64,000 nt of DNA from Gnetum montanum (Eukaryota; Streptophyta; Gnetopsida; Gnetales; Gnetaceae), in contig MNCI01004556.1 of assembly GCA_015680685.1 (NCBI GenBank), positions 449,108-513,107 of the forward strand, read 5' to 3'. The notes beneath the pieces are model-generated. The model had not been told where the DNA came from and did not search any database. It saw only the letters and a list, made by a program, of their open reading frames with translations. Positions 22,671-32,046 of the stretch are shown one piece after another (positions within the stretch are counted from its first letter, which is position 1; each line of letters begins with the position of its first letter). Position numbers and translations under genes: made by a program.

Positions 22671-23775
22671 GATTGCATGAGAGAATAATGAATATGATAA
22701 ACAAGATAAGAGGTAACATGTAAAATAATAAATCACATAAATTAAAATCTAATTTATACATCTACTAAACATGATAAAGCTATCAATGCATAATATAAGG
22801 AAATGTAACTAGACGTGATAATATAAAAAACCATAATCATAACTCTATAATTATGTATTCACTAATGCAAATATCTTTAGCTTCCATATAATATCATAGT
22901 ATCCATTTTCAATCATAATATGTATCCTATACGTAGCTTGAATAATATAACACCCTACCAACTAAAAGATAATCATATCTTACATCTTGCATAATAGAAA
23001 ATCATCTAACTACTATTAATAGGAAAGTAAATCTACTCTACCATCATCATGATACAATATCTAAATACATGGAGGTTTCATAGTACATACATCAATAATA
23101 ATGGAAAAATTTATGAATGATGATAAGGTTTAAGATAAAGATCAAACTCCTAAATCTAGAAAAATATAAATCTTAAGAATAATATAAAATCCTCTATTCT
23201 TAAGGCCCACCAAGTATACAGTAATATATCAACCTAAAATAAGGAAAGAGATGACTATAAATCTAAGTGAAATTCTTGTCACCTTTCTATATTGAACTGA
23301 TAATAAGAGACATGAATTATGAACGCATGTAAGGGGGTACTTCAATCTATAATTACAAATATCACCATGCAAGCCATACATAGAAATAATTAGGCATATA
23401 TAAATATCAAAATAAAATCATAACATAAAGTAGAATAAAATCTCATAACCACCACTAAGCAACAAGAAAGACTAGCATGCAGTGCTCTTAATGTAAAATC
23501 TGTAATAGGTTATATGTGTACTTGATATGAATCCAAAGATACAAAAAACTAAATGATGCTCATGTAACTTTATTATTATTCTAGTAATGGTGATGCTACA
23601 ACCACTCAAGATCAAATCCAATGATCCTACAACCACTCAAGATTAGATTCATCAATTGACAGAAAATTCAAAATTCCCACCAACTAATGGAAAATTCCAA
23701 ATTTCCATCAACTAATGAAAAATTTAATATTTCCATCCTTGAACCACTAATTTAAATTAGCATGCAAAAAAATTT
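22671..23775. other. AT-rich stretch, nothing recognised
   Basis: No gene, LTR end or coding frame was seen. Near 23,600-23,740 there are short direct repeats (CTACAACCACTCAAGAT twice; CCAACTAATGGAAAATT-type units about three times). Confidence 0.5.
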
Positions 23776-23895
23776 CAAAAATAGATTTTGGTGCATTAGG
23801 AGCATGTAAGATACAAATTTCACAATTAAGAACACTCTCCTTGGAGTAGTACTGGGATGGGTGACTTCTTAAGAAGTATTTTTTTTTTCACACCA
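23776..23895 (+). pseudogene. 5S rRNA-derived segment
   Basis: The stretch 23,838-23,877 matches the 3' half of plant 5S rRNA closely: the GGAGTAGTACTGGGATGGGTGAC block is followed by TTCTTAAGAAGT, where the gene has CTCCTGGGAAGT. Internal promoter parts are recognisable: an A-box relic AATTAAGAACACT (23,824-23,836), the intermediate element GAGTAGTAC (23,844-23,852) and the C box GGGATGGGTGAC (23,854-23,865). The 5' half is barely recognisable and a T-run plus CACACC follows. It may be a 5S pseudogene or the 5S domain of a Cassandra-type element; no flanking Cassandra LTR ends were identified. Confidence 0.7.
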
Positions 23896-24227
23896 AAGGT
23901 TCTAGACTCTAGAAGCCATAACTTTTGATTTCAGAAGCCTTTTTCAGAAAATGAAGAATCGTTTCCTACAAATTTCAATCTTCCAAACACAATGATAATC
24001 TTAAGATCACTATGGCATGTCATTAGTTATACTATTGGAATCCATGTTTTCAAGAGAGGTAGAAAGGTTATTAAGAATCAAATAATGTAGTAAATCAGTT
24101 AATCAATTGATGTATCAATCTAGTCAATGTATTAGTTAGAGAATCAGTTAATGAAATAGAACAATCTTCAACGATCAAGAACATGTATATCAATTTGTCT
24201 TGTAATCAAAGTATATGGCAAAACAAC

Positions 24228-25406
24228 ATGGAGACTCAACATCTTGTTTCAACAAGGTGTATGATACCCATGAAGAGAAATGACCTAGAAGAGGATCTAA
24301 TAATGAAAATGAAATTTGCAACATACAACATGCTTGCAAGATCCCTAGTGAGTGAGAAAAAATATCTGTTATGTCCATCATGGACCTTAGACTAGCATGA
24401 GTATCAATATCCATGCATTTTAGTAGAATTACAAGGGTTGGATGCTAATGTCTTGTGCCTACAAGAAGTCTTACCATGAGAATTTATATATCAATTTCAT
24501 CCAAACTTCAAAAGGACGGGATACAAAGATATTTACAAGCAAAAAGGTTCTTATGAAAGTTCTTCTTTTAAGCCATATAAATTAGCCTATTGCAGAAATC
24601 CTAACATGGATGGTTGCATGATCTTTTATAAACAAGAAAAGTTTGAATTAGAACAAAGATTTGAATGAAGTTTAGAAAATATGATTTTTGAAATTCAAGA
24701 ACTTAAAATCATGGAAAAGAAGGAACAACCAAGATTTTGGGAAAATCACATAGCCTTGGTAGTAATTCTAAAAGTCCATGTATCAGGAAAATGTGTATGT
24801 GTGATTAACACACATTTAATTGCCAAACCAACATGTTCAAATGTTAGACCATGTTAATGAGCATACTTGATTAAGCAAATAGAAGAAAGTGTGAAGTATA
24901 AGTTATTCCTAAGCTATACTAATCTAGTGTCAATTATCCTTTGTGGAGACTTCAATGCAAAATTTGAAAGTAGTATTTATCAATTCTTAATATATGGGTA
25001 TATAAAGGAACCCTTGAAAGATGAACCTAATTTGAACAAGATGTTTCCATAAATTCAACATGCAATTCCATTGGCCAATGCATATTCTGCTTACTTTGAA
25101 TCTTCAATAGATAAATCAGATTCCAAAATTCATGAAAAAATGATGTTAATGGATAGTACTCATCAAAAATCATAGTTTACAAATTATTCTACCATGATTA
25201 ATGCAGATGGATCAACAACATTTTTCATTGAGATGCCAAATTATATTTGGTATGATGTATAATTCTTTCAAGTTACCAAGATACTAGAGTTGATTTCTAA
25301 AGAATAAGTAAAGAAGAATCAAAATCAAGCCCTTCCATCCCAAACAAGACCATCCAATCATATACCACTTATGAAAAAAATTACAATTATTTCCATCAAT
25401 TCATAA
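24228..25406 (+). pseudogene. Intronless CCR4/Angel-type exonuclease pseudogene
   Basis: One frame runs from ATG 24,228 to TAA 25,404-25,406, about 392 codons, with nine internal stops (24,393; 24,477; 24,666; 24,855; 24,858; 25,050; 25,173; 25,260; 25,305) and no frameshift found. It spans a whole endonuclease/exonuclease/phosphatase fold of the CCR4/Angel/PDE12 group, enzymes that remove poly(A) tails or related 3' ends from RNA. Motifs in order: FATYNMLA (catalytic Asn at 24,327), CPSWTLD, LDANVLCLQEV (catalytic Glu at 24,465), DGCMIFYKQEKFEL, VCVINTHL, LCGDFNAK (Asp at 24,948, Asn at 24,954), NYIWY, ALPSQTRPSNHIPLM. The last motif has Asn for the usual Asp but keeps the catalytic His (25,359). 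The absence of introns suggests a retrocopy. I saw no poly(A) tail or target duplication. Which family member was the source is unclear. Confidence 0.75.
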
Positions 25407-25858
25407 GGTTGATCAAGATCAAGAAGTATCTCACTCTTACTTTTATTTATAATCTTAATACTTTCTTCAATTTTTAATTTATATTTTAATTGCATAAGTG
25501 AAATATATAAGGTAAATGGAAGTTGGAAAAAAATGATTTACCCTACCTTCACTTGGGTAACTAGAAATCAGTTGCACTTTCTGTGACCTTGGTTAGGATT
25601 GGTGAGTGGTGGTTGGTAGATCTTTAATTCACCTCTCATCATTATCTTAGAAAAGGAAGTAAGTATTATGAAAGTAATATTTAATTTTTCATATATTTTT
25701 CTCACATATATCTTGTTTTTAGAATAAGTAAGAAACAACTTCAAGTCCAAAGAAGAAATCAAATTATTGGAGCATAGGATCATAATAGAAGTACTGGAGG
25801 TAGAAAAAGATAGTGAACATGGACTCGTTTGAGGATGAATGAAACCTAAGGGGCATAG
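25407..25858. other. Spacer, nothing recognised
   Basis: AT-rich sequence with no coding frame beyond random opens and no structural repeat seen. Confidence 0.4.
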
Positions 25859-26170
25859 ATTGTAATTTCCCCATTTCCAAATGATGCTACTACATAATAA
25901 AGATAAAGCTTCTTTATAATAAGTGTTATCGTTATCATAACAAGATCCAAAAGGGAAATTGTAATTGAGACATGAAAGAGCACAATGTAATAACAAACAT
26001 GTCTCTTGAGGTAACTTTTGGAGGTTTGACCTAAGGCATTTATACCTGGGCTTCAAGGTCATTCTAGGCATAAAGTGGTGAAGCTGGTATAGGCAAGTCA
26101 CTGGAACCAAGTGAAGTAAGACAGGAAGAGGACTAACCATCCCTTTTGGATGGTTGTAGGCCTAATCATG
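25859..26170 (+). repeat. LTR fragment, inverted copy of 28,408-28,718
   Basis: It begins TGTAATTTCCCCATTT. Its reverse complement matches 28,408-28,718 (shared AGGCCTACAA, CCTCAAGAGACAT, ATGATAACGATAA landmarks). On the minus strand it keeps an open frame beginning LLHLVPVTCLYQL that is co-linear with LLHLAPMSCLYQL in the other copy. Confidence 0.65.
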
Positions 26171-26508
26171 GTGGAAAAAATAGTTATGATGGCACACCGA
26201 TGATGGCATCTGGATGGGATTAGTGAGCTAGGAAAAAGTAGATCGATGATGCTATGGAGGCATTTGTTACATGGCATTTTCTCTGCCAATGTGGCCTATT
26301 TGTGGGTGGTGCATGGCATGCGCATGGACTAGCTTGGCCTGCACAAGGCCAATGTGGCTCTCACAGGGGTCCATGCAGCCACCAAAGGGCTTGCACAAAC
26401 CTAAGCATTGCCTACATGACCCCAAGTGAGGCCTACACACTTGATACAGGGTTGTCATGATCCTTGCAAGGGCCTACATGCATCTCTAGCAAGGGCTTTC
26501 AACATCAA
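26171..26508. other. Spacer before minisatellite
   Basis: GC-richer than its surroundings, with GCATGG/GGCCTGCA words; no gene recognised. Confidence 0.4.
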
Positions 26509-26990
26509 AGGCCACTAGAATGGGCCATTATGGATGACATCACTAGTGCCTGCAAGATGTCAAAACAAGCCATTATGGACAGCATCGTCAATGCCTACAA
26601 GGCATCAAAATGGTCCAATATGGATGGTGTTTTCAATGCTTGCAGAGGGTTAGAATGGACTAGGATGGATGGTGTCATTGGTGTCTACAGAGCATCAAAA
26701 TAGACCAATATGAGTGACACCATTAGTGCCCACAGAGCACTAGAATGGGCCAATATGCACAATGCTATTGGTGCCTACAGAATGCCAGAATGGACCATTA
26801 TGAACAAAGCCATCAGTGCTCATGAAGCATCAAAATGAGTAGTTATGGATGATTCCATTGATGAATGTAGAACACTGAAACAGGATCATTATGAACAACA
26901 TCATCAATATCCATGAAGCTCTAGAATGGACCATTATTGATGACACTATCGATGCCCATAGAGCAATGGAACAAGTCATTATAGATGGAT
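26509..26990 (+). repeat. 45-bp tandem repeat that keeps a coding frame
   Basis: About ten imperfect 45-bp units occur, starting 26,509, 26,554, 26,599, 26,644, 26,689, 26,734, 26,779, 26,824 and on. Translated on the plus strand, each unit is 15 residues following R/K-x-L/S-E/K-W-x-x-M-D-x-x-x-x-A-Y/C/H (examples RPLEWAIMDDITSAC and KASKWSNMDGVFNAC). Units ending LEW and SKW tend to alternate, hinting at a 90-bp higher-order repeat. Stops appear where Trp is expected (TGG to TAG/TGA), and the frame is lost in the last units. The protein is unknown. Confidence 0.8.
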
Positions 26991-28130
26991 GTCACAGTGA
27001 AGGGTGGTGTGACCGATGGCAATAGTGGCGAGTGCCACAACAAAGGTAGCACATGGTAGTTGCTGAGGTAGTGTAGCAACAAGACATGTAATGGCACCAA
27101 GAAGGCAGTGCATGTAGAGGTGACAGTAGGGCAGAAAGAAGCATAGGGTGGTAGAGGCCCATGGAGGTAGGTGGCAGCAACAGTAGTCCATGGGGGCAAG
27201 TAGTAGCAAAAGGGAACTACATGCCCTACTACTTGAGTAGCATGGGCTAATCATAAGGCCAACTACCATGCTATGCGACAGTGCCTTGGTAGACCCTACT
27301 ATGCTAGCACCATAGGCCAGTAGCACAGGCCACAACTCTGCCTATCCCCACCTTGCTAAGATTAGGGTTAGGGCTCTTCTTTGTCTTTTTTTAATAAAAC
27401 TAGGGGGCCTAGGTTTGAACTCATGACCTTCCACTTTTCTTTCTTTTCTTTTTTCAAATAATAATTTAATATTATTTTAATGCATACATAACGAGAAACT
27501 TTAAACATCGATATCTCTCAAACTATAAGTTTGATTGAGACAAAATTTATACTTTTGGGATCATCTTAAAGAGTACTATGCATTGGACATAGCCTTAGGG
27601 TTCAAAAATGAAGTTGAATGTTCAAGATTTTGTAAGAGCTAAACTAGCTTATTCTACCAAAATGACATTACCTAGCTGATATATGGAAGTCATGTTGACC
27701 TATAAATGACTCTAAGTTGCTTAGGATAATGTGTTTCAATAAAACAAGATAAATTTATGTCATGGTTACTTGAGAGAAACTTAACAATGACCTTAACCAA
27801 TTAATATTTATATTATTAAGATAGGAACGAGTTACATAGACTGGTGTATTCATGTCTTACCAACATCTCTTGCAACTGATGGATCTTGATGATGCATAAT
27901 TAGATCTTCATCAATCAATAATATCCATGAAACAATTTTGTTGGTGGGATCTATGTCTTTTTTAGATGTCTAATCCATTATTCATGAAATTAATGAAAAG
28001 GCATCTTTTGAATTACATTTGGTGCATCCAATGATGATCAATGACTTTCCTTATGTTGTGGCTTCATGGTTCATCATCGGGTTCATGTTGTAGTCAATCC
28101 ATAGTTCTGAATGGCCCTTGGGTTGTGGTT
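26991..28130 (-). other. Presumed internal debris of a minus-strand LTR element
   Basis: The part nearest 28,130 lies directly inside a primer site and should be a retroelement leader. No gag or pol motif is visible. The region 26,990-27,340 is rich in GGTAG/GGCA words and its long minus-strand frames look like low-complexity artefacts. The 27,350-27,700 part is ordinary AT-rich sequence. Confidence 0.35.
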
Positions 28131-28143
28131 TTCTCTGATACCA
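28131..28143 (-). other. Primer binding site, initiator-Met type
   Basis: On the minus strand it reads TGGTATCAGAGAA, matching TGGTATCAGAGC for 11 of 12 bases, two bases inside the LTR end TGTCACA. It fixes a minus-strand element whose interior lies to the left. Confidence 0.7.
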
Positions 28144-28145
28144 AT

Positions 28146-28718
28146 TGTGACATCCCATTTTCGAATGTCATGGAAAACATCAGATATACGTTATATTAGA
28201 AAGTATGTATAAGAAGACAATATACCAAATGTCAAATATATGTAACATTTGACATTATGTGTAAAGGAAATAATAGAAAAAATGCATAAGAAGGAAAAAA
28301 AAGAATGTTTTATTGATATGGAATAGAGTATATAGATCATGCTTTGAGAGTGTTCCTTGGGGTTTTCTTCCTTTAGCATCTATCCCTTAGAGGAAATCTA
28401 GCACTGCCATGAAAGTTAGGCCTACAATCGACCAGAAGGGATGGCCAATCCTTTTCTTTTCTTGCTTCACCTAGCTCCCATGAGTTGCCTATACCAACTC
28501 TGCCACTCCATGCCTAGCACAACCTCTAAGCCTAAGTATAAATGCCTTAGGTCAAGCCCCAAAAGGTTACCTCAAGAGACATTTCCGTTATTACAATGTA
28601 TCCTGTCAAGTCTCAATTACAACTACATTTTTGGGTCTTTTTATGATAACGATAATGCTTGTTATGAAGAGGAACCATCTTTGTTATGCAACAACATTAT
28701 TTGGGAATGGGAACATTA
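28146..28718 (-). repeat. 5' LTR of a minus-strand element (H)
   Basis: It starts TGTGACATCCC in plus coordinates next to the primer site. The other end near GGGAACATTATA resembles the inverted repeat of that start. About 310 bp of it recur in opposite orientation at 25,859-26,170. It contains an open frame of 108 codons from 28,441 that is conserved in the inverted copy. Confidence 0.6.
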
Positions 28719-30053
28719 TAAAGGTGTTGAATGTTCCTCTAAAATTTTAGACTTAAATAGAAACTAGACATATTAAACATGTAATCTCTTTTATAAGATG
28801 GAGCCCATAATAAGAGTCTTAATGATGCATCTAAAGAAGCTCAATCGAAAACACTTTAGGATGTCCATCACCAATCAGCCACTCAACTCAATATTAGCTA
28901 CAAAAAATAGTAAATAAATGCTAATTTTAATATAATGTATTAGTTTTAAAAAGTAAATATAATATAATAGTATAGGTAACATAAATAACCTAGTGGTGGG
29001 AGAACATAATTAAACTACCAATTAATTAAAACTATATGTTGGAAGTTAAACTTAATCCATCATGCTACCTATGAATCTAGATACTAAAAATGTAATTACT
29101 ATTTCTATAATGCTAAAATGAAATTGTAACAACATCAACTAATTTACCTTGATTTCATCATTTCCTAGAAACATTCAAATTTCGTTACCACTATTATTAT
29201 GACATGGAAAATTTTTTGTGACTTATTAAATGGCTCATGGAAAATGTTGCAACTAAAGCTTCATCATGCAATGAATATCATGACATAAAAATTAGGTTAA
29301 TAAGTATGTCCTAACCCATGCAATAATTTGTGATGTCCTCAAAAGCTCATGATGAAAATTGCAATTTTCTTATATACCAAGAAAAAGCTGCAACTATCAT
29401 ATATCTAATGCAAATATTACTAACTCCAAAAATCTATTGCCACATTAATATATCATCCACTTCACCAACCTAAAGTAAATACAATGCACAATTCAGTCCT
29501 ACTAAAACTAGTGACAAGCATCTAAAAACCCTTGGCAAGAAATAAAATGAGAAAGAAAAGTGTTGGAAAATGATAAATCTAACACTAGGGTAGAAGGAGT
29601 AACATATATACTATAAAATGATAAAGCCATGACTTGAATCAAATGGATAGCATATCCAAAATATTCAAACTAAAACTTTCCTATAAATAATAAATATCAA
29701 GATCATTAGGATAATTAAATTACTGATAATTAAAACCAATGATCTAATTGAAATACAAAAACTAAATCCATAGAAATATTTCTTCATTATAATAAGAAAT
29801 GAAATGAAATTCTATAAAAAAAAACTTAGAATTATGTCTCTAGTGATTAATGAATGCACATCTTGATAGGTGATGGTACACAAGAGAATGTTATTTCTTC
29901 TAAGGCTATTAATAGACTTCACTTGAATAAATTCCCTTACCCTAAGCCCTATAGCATGTATTTTCTTTTAGTAAACATTTTTTTGAAGTAAATAAAAGAT
30001 GAATTTTTTCTTTTAAGATTGGTTCTTTTAAAGATAAGTGTAATGTGACATTC
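28719..30053. other. AT-rich stretch, nothing recognised
   Basis: No coding frame, LTR border or tandem repeat was identified. Confidence 0.45.
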
Positions 30054-30480
30054 TTCTCATAGAAAGTGTTAATGTCATGCTTGGTAGACCTTGGAATTAT
30101 GATAACAAGGCTACTTATGATGGAACAATGAATAGTTAATCAATTTCAAGAAAAAGATGAAATACACTAATTAATTTTTATGAAATTATAGTAATATAAA
30201 GATAATATGTCTATTAATGATCCTTTGATTTTTCTTAGTGAACAAGAATATATCAAAGCTCATGAAGAATATGAACATGGTTATGTTATTATTTCTATAC
30301 TTGTAATATGTGAAGAGAGGCCTAAAAATGAACTTGCAATAGTAGCACAACATTTGGCATAAGAGTTCTCTAATGTCTTCAAAAGTAAATTGGAAGATAT
30401 TTCTTATAATAATCCTATCTTAGATACTCCTTACCCCTTCATATGTCCATGATTTAAACCATCAATGTCTTATTTTAAGC
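30054..30480 (+). pseudogene. pol: Chromovirus-type protease to RT junction fragment
   Basis: The plus strand reads CDILLIESVNVMLGRPWNYD then KATYDGTMNS, the typical end of protease and linker in Ty3 chromoviruses (usual form C-D-V-x-P-M ... L-L-G-R-P-W-x-Y-D). After a frame change it continues with EYIKAHEEYEHGYVI and EFSNVFKSKLEDI, corresponding to the E-F-x-D-V-F start of reverse transcriptase. Nothing downstream is recognisable. The fragment is only about 430 bp and carries several stops. Confidence 0.65.
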
Positions 30481-31511
30481 CTATTTCTTGTGTTTTATAA
30501 ATCTTTTTCTATTGTTGAGTATGCTTGTACTAGTTAAGCTATGTGATTTGTTATTACCTTTTAGATCTTCTTGATATTTTTAATATATGTGTATCTTTTA
30601 TTTTTTTCACATTTATAGTTTTTTATTTTTATTTTAACATATGCACAATAACCTATTTTATTGAATTTGAAGTTAGTAGACATAAGGCATTAAATGAGTC
30701 ATTACTGTATGGGATACTTTATTGGATTACTTTGTATTTGTTAATAAAAATGTATTTTTACATAAAATTATATCTTTTATTCTTTTTAATTTATTATTTT
30801 TATCTTATGTTTTAAAGAGTCTTATGATAGCACCTTGGTTATTTATGTTTAGGCCTTAGATTTTGTTATTAGATCTAAACTAATCCTTAGGGGACATCTA
30901 TTAGGCTAGCATTGGGTACAAGCCCATGTTAGAATATTTATCATTTTTATTAATTTTAAAAATTAATATTAAAAGTATTTTATTTTTAGTTTTTTCTAAT
31001 AAAATTATTCCTTTTTCCCAACCATGCCATATCCTCATGAGTATAAACACATGTCAATTATTCTATTAGAAATTATTTATTTGCATTAACTACATGTGGG
31101 AGATTGAATCAAATAGGGAGATCTTGCTAGTTTGAAGAAGAGATAAATTTAGACCTGCACTATCAACTAAAACCTAAGTAGGAGCCTAGTTTTAAATCTC
31201 ATTTTTGGATTTGTATAGATGCAATCATTATCTTTTAGTTTTGCCTAGGGTTTGAAGCTTTTTTGAGGGATCTCAATCACACAAATATTTCTAGATCCAA
31301 CATTATTATTTAAGGCAAGGAAATTTGGTACTTTACTATGAACTATGGTTCTTGGTATTTTGTTTTTATATCCATTCATTTTGACTAATATTAGTTTATT
31401 TTGAAATTATTTGATGAGATTTCTATTTTTTAGATTTGATTATTTTATGAATATTTTCTAAGATATAATATTTTTTAAGGCTTATTTTTATGCATGAAAT
31501 ATAGAAAATGT
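30481..31511. other. AT-rich stretch, nothing recognised
   Basis: Open frames here are T-rich artefacts encoding Phe/Tyr/Leu runs. This sequence continues at 37,202 on the other side of the LINE insertion. Confidence 0.45.
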
Positions 31512-31527
31512 TTTGACTACATTTTGA
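31512..31527. repeat. LINE target-site duplication, left copy
   Basis: TTTGACTACATTTTGA, 16 bp, identical to 37,186-37,201. Confidence 0.9.
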
Positions 31528-31542
31528 GGGGGGGGGGGGGGG
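31528..31542 (-). other. Poly(C) 3' tail of the LINE
   Basis: Fifteen consecutive C residues on the minus strand lie directly between the 3' untranslated end and the target duplication, the place where a poly(A) tail normally sits. Confidence 0.75.
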
Positions 31543-31688
31543 TGTCGGACCCCAAAAAGAGAATTTTATTAATAGAAAACAAAATTTAGTACATAAGCTA
31601 CTTCCAGACATATATAGAGCGAGGAAAGGAGGAAGAGAAACCATGTTGACTGAGACTATTATAGAGGAAACATGTTAAACTTAGCATT

Positions 31689-32046
31689 NNNNNNNNNNNN
31701 NNNNNNNNNNNNNNNNNNNNNNNNNNNNNNNNNNNNNNNNNNNNNNNNNNNNNNNNNNNNNNNNNNNNNNNNNNNNNNNNNNNNNNNNNNNNNNNNNNNN
31801 NNNNNNNNNNNNNNNNNNNNNNNNNNNNNNNNNNNNNNNNNNNNNNNNNNNNNNNNNNNNNNNNNNNNNNNNNNNNNNNNNNNNNNNNNNNNNNNNNNNN
31901 NNNNNNNNNNNNNNNNNNNNNNNNNNNNNNNNNNNNNNNNNNNNNNNNNNNNNNNNNNNNNNNNNNNNNNNNNNNNNNNNNNNNNNNNNNNNNNNNNNNN
32001 NNNNNNNNNNNNNNNNNNNNNNNNNNNNNNNNNNNNNNNNNNNNNN
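31689..32046. other. Assembly gap of 358 N in LINE ORF2
   Basis: Unknown bases; the right side resumes in ORF2 frame near LPKIQQFLWCFLHQGLPIGK. Translations across the gap are meaningless. Confidence 0.95.

Noticed and set aside
23776-23895. Functional 5S rRNA gene
   Set aside because: The 5' half is unrecognisable and the A box is mutated.
24228-25406. Endonuclease domain of a second LINE
   Set aside because: Motifs (CPSW, NTHL, NYIWY, PSNHIPL) fit CCR4/Angel-type nucleases, and no reverse transcriptase follows.
26921-27335. Long minus-strand Cys/Leu/His-rich frames
   Set aside because: Composition follows a GGTAG/GTGGC-rich stretch; no motif, no homologous copy and no support for coding.
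30543-30815. Phe/Tyr-rich frame resembling a membrane protein
   Set aside because: T-rich DNA gives such frames by chance; no start context or homology.
31528-31542. G-run as a G-quadruplex regulatory element
   Set aside because: A single homopolymer at the LINE tail is better explained by the insertion mechanism; no separated G-tracts.
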